NCBI GenBank assembly: GCA_029961685.1
Contig: JARWKL010000006.1
Coordinates: forward strand, 10,918,748 to 10,982,747
Reading direction: 5' to 3'
Source: Aristolochia californica
Taxonomy: Eukaryota; Streptophyta; Magnoliopsida; Piperales; Aristolochiaceae
Length of the DNA: 64,000 nt
Position 1 is the stretch's first letter. Each line of letters begins with the position of its first letter. The notes under the pieces were generated by a model. That model had not been told where the DNA came from. It saw only the letters and a list, made by a program, of their open reading frames with translations, and did no database searches. Both the position numbers and the translations under genes were made by a program. Positions 34,226 through 46,724 of this stretch are shown here, one piece after another.

Positions 34226-34946
34226 GACATGTTATCGTCTGCTGGTTGAGAGGAAGTGCCTTCATTGCACTGAGTTACCATAGAATCCTTCATTGATTCT
34301 AATAATTTTGTCATAATGTCTTTTTCTGATATATTCGAAATCAAACTCTTTAATTGAGTTTTAAAACTTTCAAATAAATTTTTAGAGTCATAATGGACTT
34401 TTGGGATTCTGTGTAATACAAGATTATTTTAATTTTGAATGATAGCAGACCCAATTTCTACAACTTTCAATTCCTTATCATTAGGAAAGTTAGCTGCTTT
34501 AGCTAAATTAAAATTTCCCCAAGTTGAGGGATGCATGAATCTTTGTATTGTACATTTACTGTACGCTCGTGGGCTATCCCATTTAGCCACATTGGTCAGT
34601 GTATGATGCACTGATATGGAATTAAGGTGAACCAAAATAGATTCAAAGGAATACCATCATTTTCCTGCACGGATGGGACAGTAGGCTTCTCCAAGCCATT
34701 TCTGTAACATCTCCAAGAAATCCAATGTACCCTCTAAGTCCTCTTTATTGAGGAGCAAAATAGTCTCCGTATCGGGAAGAATAATGTACTTTGGTTCTAC
34801 TTCAAGTGTCTCTTTATACGACACTGGGGCTTTACCCTTCTTGTCTGAAGAATTTCCTTTTTTTGGATTCTTTCGGCATCGGCCTCTTGATTGTTGATTG
34901 CCACCTCCTCTCATTGGGAGAAGATTGCCCCTTGTGGGGTTATACA
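34226..34946 (-). pseudogene. V1 copy E ORF3, truncated and internally deleted
   Basis: ATG 34946 overlaps the RNase H stop (34939-34941). RG-rich N-terminus, here with a Cys in RGRCRKN; TGA at about 34657 as in copies B and F. About 0.4 kb covering the Trp-rich middle is deleted between NDKE and VVEIGSAI near 34465. The gene ends abruptly at 34226 (ADDNMS), where pyrimidine-rich flanking DNA begins. Confidence 0.85.
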
Positions 34947-37900
34947 TGATTTTGACCCTAGAGAAATTCACGAGTGAGAAAATCAGGTAGGGAGTTTAAT
35001 TCTCCTTTGATATGTTCTATATCAAAATCAAAGGCACTTAATTCCACCTGCCATCTGGCAAAGATTTGTTTGGAAGTAAGATTCTTCACATCCTTCTTAA
35101 GAATTGATTTGGCAGTAGAACAATCTACTCTTAAAAGGAATTTTTGATTTAATAAATCATCTTGGAATTTATGAATGCACTAAATTATTGCTAAAATTTC
35201 CTGTTTAACAGTAGAATATTTAATCTGGGCATCATGCCAATTGCCAAAGGTAAATCTAACTAGTTCTTCTTTACATGTTGGATTTCTTTGTTTTAAGATA
35301 CCACCATAGCCTATATGGGAGACATCAATCTCTACTACCTTCGGATATGAAGGATTGGTTAGGTTAAGACAAGGGAGTTGTTTAACCTTACTCTTGATTA
35401 ATTGGACTGCCAGTGTATGTTTAGGAGTCCAAGGCTCAGAATTCTTTCTGAGTCGTTTATGTAATATTGCGGAGTCTTGAGCAAGATGAGGATAATAATC
35501 CGCAATATAATTGAGACTTCCAAGAAATCTCTGAAGTTGAGTTTTCTCCAGTAATTCATCCAGAAACTTGGAGGCAAACTCAATGCTTCTATCAATGGGA
35601 ATTATTTTTCCCTTGTGAATATTGTGACCTAAAAATCTAACAGAGGTCAGAAATAATTTCATTTTCGATGTCGAGATCACCAACCCATGTTTTCTAATAA
35701 CTGTTTTGAAAACATGTAAATACTTAAAATGAGCATCAATAGATTCTGAATAAACAAGGATATCATCAATATAAACAATGGTAAATTCAGAATAAGGAGC
35801 AAATATATCATTCATGATATTTTGAAATTCAGATGGAGCATTTTTTAAACCGAAAGGCATAACATTGCATTCAAAGTGACCAAAAGGGACAATGAATACA
35901 ATCTTATATTTATCCTTTTCATAGATTTGAATTTGCCAATATCCAGATTTCAAATCAAATTTTGAAAAGATTTTAGCAGAAAACAATCTGTCTAATAAAT
36001 CTTTTTTATTTGGGATAGGATATCTAATCCATCTCAAACAATCATTTTGTGGTTTATAATTAACCACTAATCTTGGAACACCTCGTTCCTTTTCTGCATT
36101 TTTATTTACATAAAATGCAGTACAACTCCATGGGGAGTAAGATTTTAAGATTTTCTAATTAATTTCTTATCCTACAGATTTTGGATTTCCTTCTTGCAAA
36201 GGTCTAGTAAGGTATGTTTCATTTGACTAGGCCTTGCTTTTGTCGGGATGGTTCTTTCATTGAACTCATCAATATATGGTAAAGACACAATATATTTATG
36301 TCGGTCCCAAAAAGCAGTAGGAATGTCACTACAAATTTCTTGGGCAAATATTTTTTGAAGAGAACTAATTTTCTCTTTTATATCTATAGTTTCCAACTGT
36401 TGTTCAAGGGTTAAAAAATGAATTTATTTATGCAGGAAACTAAGATGATGTTCTTTAACATTTCTTAATTCGGAAATCTCATTGATAAAACTAATTTGAG
36501 GAGGACCTGTCCAAGAATTCCTTGATTATCAATACCTTTAATTGGCATTATTTTCTCCAAAAAAGGAGTGCCTAATATGATATGTTGAGTCATATTCTTG
36601 ACTAATAAAAAGTTTGTATTAATACACTAATTATTAGTGCAAATGGAGGCATTATTTAATTTGTATTTATTTTTCATTTTGTCTCCATTGGCATTAGCCA
36701 AAGTTTGAGTTGTTTTCTCAAAATATTGGATTGGGATTAACCCTTCCTAGATGTAGTTTAAATCTGCTCCACTATCAATCAGAGCTGTCAGTTTAGGAAT
36801 GACAAAGTTCTAATCAATTACCAAATTAATAACAGTATGCCACCTTTGATGGATGACTTTGGTAATTTGATTAAGAAAAGATTCCTCAGATTTCTTTTCT
36901 TTATGTGAACTACTTTTTTCACATTTTTGTTCAAGCTTTTTATAAAGAGATTTTAATTCTTTTAATTCAAGCTTGATTTCTTTAATTTCTCTTTGTAATG
37001 AGGAGATGGATACGGGTTGTTTTGAAGAATTGGTTTCTTCATAATGACCAATAATTTCCTTCAAAGAATAAGGTTTTACTCCTTGAATGGGAGGTATCTT
37101 TGAAGTAGTATGCATTTGATCAAGATATTCTTTGATTAAATATCGTTTTGTTTGAGGATCCTCCTCCTGATCAATGTTCTCTAGCATACGTTGTTGATCA
37201 TTGGTAAGAACATTAATCTACTGCATTTGTGCCACAGATTGACGATCGGAACAGCTACAATCTTGGTCTTTTGATTGATTGGATGAGGCATAATCAATAT
37301 CATCCCAGAATCAGAATTTAAGAGAATTTTAGCCAACTGGATTTTCAATCCTTCATCTATTTGAAGTTGGTTAAGTTTCTCTTTAGTTTTGCATCTATTG
37401 GAATAGTGGCCTAATTTGCCACATTTGTGACAGACAATTTTCTTTTTGTCTAGGAGGTGGTTTTTCTGACGTGGCGGAGGTCTCCTAGTTTCATGACGAG
37501 TCTTTTGATGAGACTGTTTTTTGGGATATCTCCTACTCTGATGGGAGTAGGGTTCTGGTCTCTTACAATGCGAGACTTTTCCTTTTCCCTTCCTTTGATG
37601 GGAAGGTGGTGGACCTGTGTCACAGGAAAACTGTTCACAGAATTCTCCAAGCTCATGCTTACCAGTAAGATTTTGTTTCTTAAGTTGAGCTTGAAACTTT
37701 AAATCATTACATAAGGTCAGACCTTCTTGGATGATAGCACTGGTAAAGAGACCATATGTATATTGATGGTAGTTGATAATTCCTACCTCATTACCTAACC
37801 TTTTTCTCACCTTGTTGGCAAAAAGAGTTGGTAATCCATCAATAAATTTAGCTTTCCAATATTCATTATTGGCATCAGTTCTTTGCATATCCTTAGTGAG

Positions 37901-39308
37901 GAAAATATTTTTATACCATCTAAAATGGCTAAGTGTTCTACACCTTAGATTCTGCAACACCTCTCTTCCCTTATCAGTAGTGGAAGTTAAATTTCCAATA
38001 AAATGATGAACAATACATGAAATTAAGGTATAAACCGCATCATCCTCACCAAGGTAGGCTTGGCCTGATTCAGTTTTAATTACCTTTTGGAATTATAAAT
38101 TACATGATGTTGTTCAGGGGTGAGGATATTATCCCACCAACCTTTAAGGGTTCCAAAAATCCCAGCAGTTAACATTTTCGCTATTCCTTGATCAGTATTC
38201 TTATGTTGCCGAAAAATTGTACAATACATAAGCATTCGGCGACAATGTTCTAGAATCTGATATTCAGACATGTTCCATTCATAGATTGATCTTCCATCAT
38301 AAGCCTTTTGATCTATATACACATTCTCTTCATATAATAGGTCTTGAGGTGTAGGCCTATGATAATAGAGTTTGAGATTTAGATCCCAATCCCGAGTAGA
38401 TTTTTTAGTATAATTTAATTTTTGAATACTCGGTTGGTTAAACCCAAATCTTTAAGATTAGAGTTTTGACCTTCATCAGAGTCAGAGTATGCTGAAGGAG
38501 TTAAATCTTCAGTATTTTGTGATAAAGAATCTTCTTGAGATTCATGAGATTCTAAAACCTGAATGCTTTTTAAAATCTCATCAGCTTTAGCCGCTTTGGC
38601 TTGTTTGAGTTGATCTTTAGAAAGATTTAGTCTTCCAAGCCTGGTTAATAATTCATCAACAACTTCAGAATTATTATCCAATTTAAAATTCCTAATTGGA
38701 ATAGGTGGTTTGATGAGTGGTTTATTATTCATCAATAAAGGTAACTTTCGAGAAGATAAGTCAAAAGGATTTAGACAATATTTCTCCTGTGTCCCTTTGT
38801 CCAATAAATCTTCAATGCGCGTAAGCTGTTGGCCTGTCGTTTGAAGATTTAAATTGGTAAAGTTGTTTTGTCTCCTGATCTGCCCCATAGGATTCACAAA
38901 AGCAACGGCTTCTACAAAATCAGCAGCTTTGCCTGATGTGCTTGAGAATTCAAGCTTAATTGGATCAGTAGGAGGATGAGCTGATCGAATATTGATACCA
39001 GACATCAGCTGCCATTCTTTCGTTAGGGTTGAAAGAGTGGGAGAGGTGGAAGAAACTAAGGGTCGTTTCTCCGCTTGCTTATGTCTGAAACGCATAAACC
39101 AATCAACGAAAGACATAATAACCTTATTTGTTTCCAAATAAAGATAAAAGTCGTTTGATAATTCCATGCGTTCTGCGGCCCCATAGGTGTCAAAAAACAA
39201 ATATTTGAAACCTAGATTGTTGGGGTGAAAGAATTCAGCTTTAATGGCTGCGCGATCCACCACAAAAGGTCGTGGGGCTGGGGTACGTTGTAAGGATGTA
39301 AAAATCAT
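34939..39308 (-). pseudogene. V1 copy E capsid-protease-RT-RNase H polyprotein gene (broken)
   Basis: Start ATG 39308, two bases after the MP stop. N-terminal region open to 38415, then a shift near 38430. Capsid core 38322-37600, CCHC knuckle near 37400 (CHKCGKLGHYSNRC), coiled coil about 36920-37010, protease near 36760 (with a stop replacing the residue after LNC), RT 36067-35180 (YIDD near 35770), RNase H to 34939. Further stops at about 36810, 36172 and 35180 and several frameshifts are visible. A 295-codon RT/RNase H stretch is the longest intact part. Confidence 0.9.
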
Positions 39309-39310
39309 AG

Positions 39311-40332
39311 TTACAGAGAAAAACTGGTCATGTCACTGGGAGTGGGAGAAGTCCTATCATGCTCCCTTCCTTGGTAGACCCCATGAGGTATCTGGGTTTC
39401 TGATATGTGGATTCCTTTTAATGAGGAATCATCCTTGATGGATTGTTTTTCATCCAATTCCTGTAGGCGAGAGGATTGGCCTACATCTGAATATCTGGAT
39501 GACGTTGGTGGTAAAGAAACTTGGTAAGGATTTTGTCTTTGAAATTAATTACCACATCGCCATCAGCTGATTGGATGACTTGATCAATATCCTGATTAAT
39601 CAGGAGTCGTGGAGGAACAGCCTGAGGAATAGTCCAGTTGGCTGGGAAATAAATTTCCTCCCAATTGATCATCCTAGGAGTGGCAACATTTGCACTCATC
39701 AGATCTGTTTTGATCAATACAGTCTTACCTTGATCTGGTAAGTGTAATACCTTAGGGACTAAGGTATTCATAATTTTGAAATGAATCCTTGCAATAACTG
39801 CAATGGTTTCAGTTCCAGGAATAAAATTGTATCCCTGTGTTAGAATCCTCAACTGGATAGATTCTAACAAATGCCTATCTGTTAAAGATTCGGTGAGGTT
39901 TGGATGGACGTTAAAGTAAACCGGTCCCGTATTGAGACTTGTTTTGACAATACCCATTAATGAGGGTTTTCAATCCAAAAAGCGATCATCATGAAGTATG
40001 ACCTGAAGACATGTGTTCATTCCTAATAAGGTCAAGGGTTTGAACGCAATCTGGATGCACCCAATATGCATATATTTCTTTTCAGTATCTGCAAGATACT
40101 TATTAAGATCGGTTAACTCTAATAATTTAAGAGTTAAATCTTGATTTTCAAGATTAATTGTTTGTTTCATGGTTTTAATTCCCATGGTACTAGAAAGGGT
40201 GAAGGTTCCTTTCTTGTATATTGATGTAGGTTTAATAGACAAAATTGTCCAATCATTTAATTGTTGTCGAACTTTATATTCAACCAAAGATGCATTCTTA
40301 ACAGATCCAATAATCCTACTACTGGATGCCAT
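39311..40332 (-). pseudogene. V1 copy E movement protein, two frameshifts
   Basis: ATG 40332 (MASSSRIIGSVKNASLVEY) to TAA 39311-39313. The N-terminal 120 codons are open, a frameshift lies near 39965, and the 30K core (GPVYFNVHPNLTESL) continues to about 39490, where a second shift occurs. It is the best-preserved MP N-terminus in the window. Confidence 0.9.
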
Positions 40333-40571
40333 GCTTGGACGAATTAACAATTTAAAACCAAAGTTAAACACATTAAACTAACTACACAACAACAGGAGTG
40401 GTAAAAAAACCCAGAAGGAGAAAATCCTAGTATGAAGTAAACATATTATAAACTGATTATATGGTAATCATGAACGAAGCAAACTATTGTTCATAATATC
40501 ATAACTAATTTACTATTCATTATCTTCTTGATCAGATACACGCTGTCAACGATTTAAGAGTATAGCGGCCC

Positions 40572-40646
40572 TCAACGCCTACGCCTATCCACGGCAACGG
40601 CAACACGGGCATACCTCAATGCGACTTGGGTGACGTCCCATATCAT
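40572..40646 (-). CDS. V1 leader upstream ORF (copy E), 24 codons
   Basis: Same conserved ORF as at 6552 and 14107 (MIWDVTQV to VDRRRR-stop), with one synonymous difference (GCG to GCA). Confidence 0.5.
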   Translation of the reverse strand: MIWDVTQVALRYARVAVAVDRRRR

Positions 40647-40770
40647 AACAAGAACGAGGATGAATAGTAAATCATTATAACATTGCAAAGTAAGTTAACT
40701 CCCTTGATGAGTAAAATATTAAAAATTTATAATAGCTTACCCCATACATGGATATTCAAGGTTGAACTTT

Positions 40771-40787
40771 CCATGGCTCTGATACCA
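40771..40787 (-). promoter_or_regulatory. V1 copy E primer-binding site at the insert end
   Basis: Minus-strand TGGTATCAGAGCCATGG. Viral similarity of copy E ends within a few bases of it, which matches the position of the minus-strand DNA discontinuity in caulimovirid genomes. Confidence 0.85.
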
Positions 40788-40901
40788 AATTAATTCTTAA
40801 GAAGGATGTGAAGAATCTTACTTCCAAACAAATCTTTGGCAGATGGCAGGCGGGCTTAAGCGCCTTTGATTTTGACATAGAACATATCAAAGGAGAATTA
40901 A
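40788..40901 (+). pseudogene. V1 copy F, 114-bp RNase H fragment
   Basis: Encodes ILKKDVKNLTSKQIF and the following residues to HIKGEL, part of the V1 RNase H. It is joined on the left to the copy E primer site through CCAAAT and on the right to capsid sequence. It starts at the same RNase H position as the breakpoints at 43227 and 45253. Confidence 0.85.
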
Positions 40902-43227
40902 AGAGAAACTAAAGAGAAACTTAACCAACTTCAAATAGATGAAGGATTGAGAATCCAGTTGGCTAAAATTCTCTTAAATTTTGATGCTGGGGATGATATT
41001 GATTTTGCCTCATCCAATCAATTAGATGACCAAGATTGTAGTTGTTCCCATCTTCAATCTGTGGCACAAATGCATCAGATTAATGTTCTTACCAATGATC
41101 AACAATGTATGCAAGAGAACATTGATCAGGAGGAGGATCCTCAAACAAAACGATATTTAATCAAAGAATATCTTGATCAAATGCAAACTACTTCAAAGAT
41201 ACCTCCCATTCAAGGAGTAAAACCTTATTCTTTGAAGGAAATTATTGGTCGTTATGAAGAAACCAATTCTTCAAAACAACCCGTATCCGTATCCATCTCC
41301 TCATTACAAGGAGAAATTAAAGAAATCAAGCTTAAATAAAAAGAATTAAAATCTCTTTATAAAAAGCTTGAACAAAAATGTGAACAAAGTAGTTCACATA
41401 AAGAAAAGAAATCTGAGGAATCTTTTCTTAATCAAATTACCAAAGTCATCCATCAAAGGTGGCATACTGTTATTAATTTGGTAATTGATCAAAACTTTGT
41501 CATTCCTAAATTGACAGCTCTGATTGATAGTGGAGCAGATTTAAACTGCATCTAGGAAGGGTTAATCCCAACCCAATATTTTGAGAAAACAACTCAAACT
41601 TTGGCTAATGCCAATGGAGACAAAGTGAAAAATTAAATACAATTTAAATAATGCCTCCATTTGCACTAATAATCAGTGTATTAATACAGACTTTTTAGTA
41701 GTCAAGAATATGACTCAACTTGTCATATTAGGCACTCCTTTTGGAGAAAATCATGCCAATTAAAGGTATTGATAATAAAGGAATTCTTGGACAAGTTAAT
41801 AATTAACCGATATATTTCTCTTTCAAATCTCCTCCTCAAATTAGTTTTATCATTGAGATTTCCGAATTAAGAAATGTTAAAGAACATCTTAGTTTCCTGC
41901 ATAAAGAAATTCAATTTTTAACCCTTGAACAACAGTTGGAAGCTATAGATATAAAAGAGAAAATTAGTTTTCTTCATAAAATATTTGCCCAAGAAATTTG
42001 TAGTGACATTCCTACTGCATTTTGGGAGCAACATAAATATATTGTGTCTTTACTATATATTGATGAGTTCAATGAAAGAACCATCCCAACAAAAGCAAGG
42101 CCTAGTCAAATGAAACATACCTTACTAGACCTTTGCAAGAAGGAAATCAAAAATCTGTTGGATAAGAAATTAAATAGAAAATCTTACTCCCCCAGGAGTT
42201 GTACTGCATTTTATGTAAATAAAAATGCAGAAAAGGAACGAGGTGTTCCAAGATTAGTGGTTAATTATAAACCATTGAATGATTGTTTGAGATGGATTCG
42301 ATATCCTATCCCAAATAAAAAAGATTTATTTGATAGATTGTTTTCTGCTAAAATCTTTTCAAAATTTGATTTGAAATCTGGATATTGGCAAATTCAAATC
42401 AATGAAAAGGATAAATATAAGACTGCATTAACTGTCCCTTTTGGTCACTTTGAAAAGAATGTTATGCCTTTCGGTTTGAGAAATGCTCCATCTGAATTTC
42501 AAAATATCATGAATGATATATTTGCTCCATATCCTGAATTTACCATTGTTTATATTGATGATATCCTTGTTTATTCAGAATCTATTGATACTCATTGTAA
42601 GCATTTACATGTTTTCAAAATAGTTATTAGAAAATATGGGTTGGTGATGTCAGCACCGAAAATGAAATTGTTTCAGACCTCTGTTAGATTTTTAGGTCAC
42701 AATATTTACAAGGGAAAAATAGTTCCCATTGATAGAAGCATTGAGTTTGCCTCCAAGTTTTCGGATGAATTACTGGAGAAAACTCAACTTCAGAGATTTT
42801 TAGGAAGTCTCAATTATATTGCGGATTATTATCCTCATCTTGCTCAAGACTCCGCAATATTACATAAACGACTCAGAAAAAATCTTGAGCCTTGGACTCC
42901 TAAACATAAACTGGCAGTCCAATTAATCAAGAGTAAGGTTAAACAATTCCCTTGTCTTAACCTAACCAATCCTTCATATCCGAAGGTAGTAGAGACTGAT
43001 GCCTCCCATATAGGCTATGGTGGTATCTTAAAACAAAGAAATCCAGCAGGTAAAGAAGAACTAGTTAGATTTACCTCTGGCAATTGGCATGATACATAGA
43101 TTAATTATTCTACTGTTAAACAGGAAATTTTAGCAATAATTAAGTGCATTCATAAATTCCAAGATGATTTATTAAATCAAAAATTCCTTTTAAGAGTAGA
43201 TTGTTCTGCTGCCAAATCAATTCTTAA
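40902..43227 (+). pseudogene. V1 copy F capsid C-terminus, protease, RT and part of RNase H
   Basis: Begins just downstream of the zinc knuckle. Coiled coil about 41300-41370, protease near 41520 (stop after LNCI), then an uninterrupted 387-codon frame 41936-43099 with the protease-RT linker, RT (FDLKSGYWQ, YIDDILVYS about 42552-42578) and the start of RNase H (ETDASHIGYGG about 42990). Stops at about 41337 and 43097 (CAG to TAG) and shifts near 41630 and 41745. It ends at a breakpoint inside RNase H (TTCTTAA). Confidence 0.9.
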
Positions 43228-43372
43228 CTCGTGTGTTTGTAAGACTTGGAATTTTCTGTAAGTATTTTATGTTATTGTGAAAAGCTTTGAATAATTCTTG
43301 AGTTTTTGTCTGTGTGTTACGCCTTCTGTCTTTGTTCTATTTAATTTTAATTTCCTACTTCCCGCTATAATT
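43228..43372 (+). promoter_or_regulatory. V1 copy F leader/R fragment (start of 2.0-kb insert)
   Basis: Begins inside the R region (CTCGTGTGTTTGTAAG) with no promoter. It retains the donor-like GTAAGT (43258-43263); the AATAAA of other copies is AATAAT here. Confidence 0.7.
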
Positions 43373-43389
43373 TGGTATCAGATCCATGG
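43373..43389 (+). promoter_or_regulatory. V1 copy F primer-binding site (one change)
   Basis: TGGTATCAGATCCATGG, with G to T at one position relative to the other copies. Confidence 0.8.
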
Positions 43390-43518
43390 AAGGATAAACC
43401 TTGAATATCCAGATATGGGGTAAACTATTTTAAATTTTTTATATTTTAATCATCAGGGGAGTTAACTTACTTCGCAATGTTATAATGATTTACTATTCAT
43501 CCTCATTCTTGTTATGAT

Positions 43519-43587
43519 ATGGACGTCACCCAAGTTGCGTTGAGGTATGCCCGTGTTGCCGTTGCCGTGGATAGGCGTAGGCGTTGA
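43519..43587 (+). CDS. V1 leader upstream ORF (copy F), alternative ATG
   Basis: A one-base deletion removes the first ATG from the frame, but the second ATG (43519) now opens the same frame (MDVTQVAL to VDRRRR-stop). The peptide frame is thus kept despite the indel. Confidence 0.5.
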   Translation: MDVTQVALRYARVAVAVDRRRR

Positions 43588-43829
43588 GGGCCACTATACT
43601 CTTAAATCGTTGACAGACGTGTATCTGATCAAGAAGATAATGAACAGTAAATTAATTATGATATTATGAACAATATTTTGCTTCGTTCATGATTGCCATA
43701 TAATCAGTTTATAATATGTTTACTTCATACTAGGATATTCCTCCTTCTGGTTTTCTTTTACCACTCCTGTTGTTGTGTAGTTAGTTTAATTTGTTTAACT
43801 TTGGTTTTAAATTTTTAATTTGTCTAAGC

Positions 43830-44851
43830 ATGGCATCCAGTTGTAGGATTACTGGATCTATTAAGAATGCATCTTTGGTTGAATAAAAAGTTCAACAACA
43901 ATTAAATGATTGGACAATTCCGTCCATTAAACCTACATCAATATAAGAGAAAGGAACCTTCACCCTTTCTAGTACCATGGGAATTAAAACCATGGAACAA
44001 ACAATTAATCTTGAAAATCAAGATTCAACTCTTAAATCATTAGAGTTAACCGATCTTAATAAGTATCTTGCAGATACTGAAAAAAAATATATGCATATTG
44101 GGTGCATCCAGATTGCGTTCAAACCCTTGACCTTATTAGGGATGAACACATGTCTTCAGGCCATACTTCGTGATGGTCGCTATTTGGATTGGAAACCTCA
44201 TTAATGGGTATTTTCGAAACAAGTCTCAGTAGGGGACCTGTTTACTTTAACGTCCATCCAAACCTCACCCTATCTTTAACAGATAGGAATTTGTTAGAAT
44301 CTATCCAGTTGAGGATTCTAACACAGGGATACAATTTTATTCCTGGAACTGAAACCATTGCAGTTATTGCAAGGATTCATTTCAAAATTATGAATACCTT
44401 AGTCCCTAAAGTATTACACTTACCAGATCAAGGTAAGACTGTATTGATCGAAACAGATCTGATGAGTGCTAATGTTGCCACTCCTAGGATGATCAATTGG
44501 GAGGAAATTCATTTCCCAGCCAACTGGACTATTCCTCAGGTTGTTCCTCCACGACTCCTGATTAATCAAGATATTGATCAAGTCATCCAATCAGCTGATG
44601 ACAATGTGGTAATTAATTTCAAAGACAAAACTCCTTACCGAGTTTCTTTACCACCAACGTCATCCAGATATTCAGATGTAGGCCAATCCTCTCCCCTACA
44701 GGAATTGGATGAAAAACAATCCATCAAGGATGATTCCTCATTAAAAGGAATCCACATATTAGAAACACAGATACCTCATGGGGTCTACCTAGGAAGGGAA
44801 CATGATAGGACTTCTCCCACTCCCAATGACATGACCGGTTTTACTCTATAA
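43830..44851 (+). pseudogene. V1 copy F movement protein, broken
   Basis: ATG 43830 (MASSCRITGSIKNASLVE) meets a TAA at about 43884. The frame is open again at 43977-44204, and a one-base shift near 44195 precedes an intact 220-codon C-terminal part ending at TAA 44849-44851. The 30K core is present (RGPVYFNVHPNLTLSL). Confidence 0.9.
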
Positions 44852-44853
44852 CT

Positions 44854-45426
44854 ATGATTTTTACATGCTTACAGTGTACCCCAGCCCCACCACCTTTGGT
44901 GGTGGATCACACAACCATTAAAGCTGAATTCTTTCACCCCAACAATCTAGGTTTCAAACATTTGTTTTTTGACACCTATGGGGCCGCAGAACGCATGGAA
45001 TTATCAAATGACTTTTATCTTTATTTGGAAACAAATAAGGTTATTATGTCTTTCGTTGAATGGTTTATGCGTTTCAGACATAAGCAAGCGGAGAAACGAC
45101 CCTTAGTTTCTTCCACCTCTCCCACTCTTTCAACCCTAACGAAAGAATGGCAGCTGATCTCTGGTATCAATATTCGATCAGCTCATCCTCCTACTGATCC
45201 AATTAAGCTTGAATTCTCAAGCACATCAGGCAAAGCTGCTCATTTTGTAGAAGCCAAATCAATTCTTAAGAAGGATGTGAAGAATCTTACTTCCAAACAA
45301 ATCTTTGCCAGATGGCAGGCGGAATTAAGCGCCTTTGATTTTGATATAGAACATATCAAAGGAGAATTAAACTCCCTACCTGATTTTCTCACCCGTGAAT
45401 TTCTCCAGGGTCAAAATCATGTATAA
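44854..45426 (+). pseudogene. V1 copy F chimeric ORF: coat N-terminus fused to RNase H C-terminus
   Basis: ATG 44854 opens a 190-codon uninterrupted frame. The first 133 codons are the coat N-terminus (AEFFHPNNLGFKHLFFDTYG); from 45253 (AKSILKKDVKN) it is RNase H, ending GQNHV-stop. The capsid core, protease and RT are absent between. The junction shares GCC and is in frame, probably by chance. Any product would lack all catalytic centres. Confidence 0.85.
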
Positions 45427-46713
45427 CCCCACAAGGGCAATCCACTCCCAATGAGAGGACGTGGTAATCAACAATCAAGAGGCCGAGGCTGAAAGAATCC
45501 AGAAAGAGGAAATTCCTCAGACAAGATGGGTAAAGCCCCTGGGTCATATAAAGAGACACTTGAAGTAGAACCAGAGTACTATACTCTTCCCGATACGGAG
45601 TCTATTTTGCTCCTCAATAAAGAGGACTTAGAGGGTACATTGGATTCCTATGAGATGTTACCGAAATGGCTTGGAGAAGCCTACTGTCCCATCCGTGCAG
45701 GAAAATGAAGGTATTCCTTTGAATATATTTTGGTTCACCTTAATTCCATATCAATGCATCATAAACTGACCAATGTGGCTAAATGGGATAGCCCACGAGC
45801 GTACAGTAAATGTACAATACAAAGATTCATGCATCCCTCAACTTGGGGAAATTTTGATTTAGCTAAAGCAGTTAACCTTCCTAATGATAAGGAATTTAAT
45901 TATTGGGATTATATGGATTCCTGGTATAATACTTTTTATTACCAAAATCCCTCCCATAGGCATTCCTGATTTTTCCAATGGGAAAAGAATGTCTTTCAGA
46001 GGTCCTTACCTCTACCCAGTTGGGTATTTTCTTGGTGGAACAAATTTGGGCCACCCATTTCAATATTACCTGAACCCATTAAGGTTCGTTTTGTGAAATG
46101 GACTCAATCCAGTCCTGAGCTTAAAGCTCTGGGTTATGAAAAACCCCCAAAGAATTGGGACAGTCTTATCTTCTTTATGGTATTTTCTTTACCATGGATT
46201 TGGAGATAGGATTTTACTACAAGCTTTAATGACAAAGGCCTACCAGTGTTATTAAGAACATTTCATGTTCATTGGTGGAAAAATTTCCCCAACATTGATA
46301 CTAAAGTAGCAGAAATTGGGTCTGCTATCATTCAAAATGAAAATAATCTTGGATTACACAGAATCCCAAAAGTCCAATATGACTCCAACAATTTATTTGA
46401 AAGTTTTAAAACTCAATTAAAGAGTTTGATTCAGAATATATCGGAAAAAGACGTTATGACAAAATTATTAGAATAAATGAAGGATTCTATGGTAACTCAG
46501 TGCAATGAAGGCACTTCCTCTCAACCTGCAGACGATAACATGTCAGTATCAGAACCATCTACTACCGAAGATGATGAAGAAATTGATTACAATAGTACTG
46601 AGCAGGATGATAATGCTCATGACTCATTACCAGATAGTCAGCCTCCCGAGGATCCTGACGAATATATTAATGCCATGTTGCAGATGTTTCAAGCAACCAC
46701 TAAAAGAAAATAA
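45419..46713 (+). pseudogene. V1 copy F ORF3 (RG-rich, Trp-rich), broken
   Basis: ATG 45419 overlaps the RNase H stop. One base is missing near 45433, and stops occur at about 45489, 45706 (shared with B and E) and 45967 (TGG to TGA). Body motifs YWDYMDSWYNTFYY and LPSWVF are present. The acidic C-terminus ends ATTKRK at 46713. Confidence 0.8.
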
Positions 46714-46724
46714 TTTTGCAGGAT

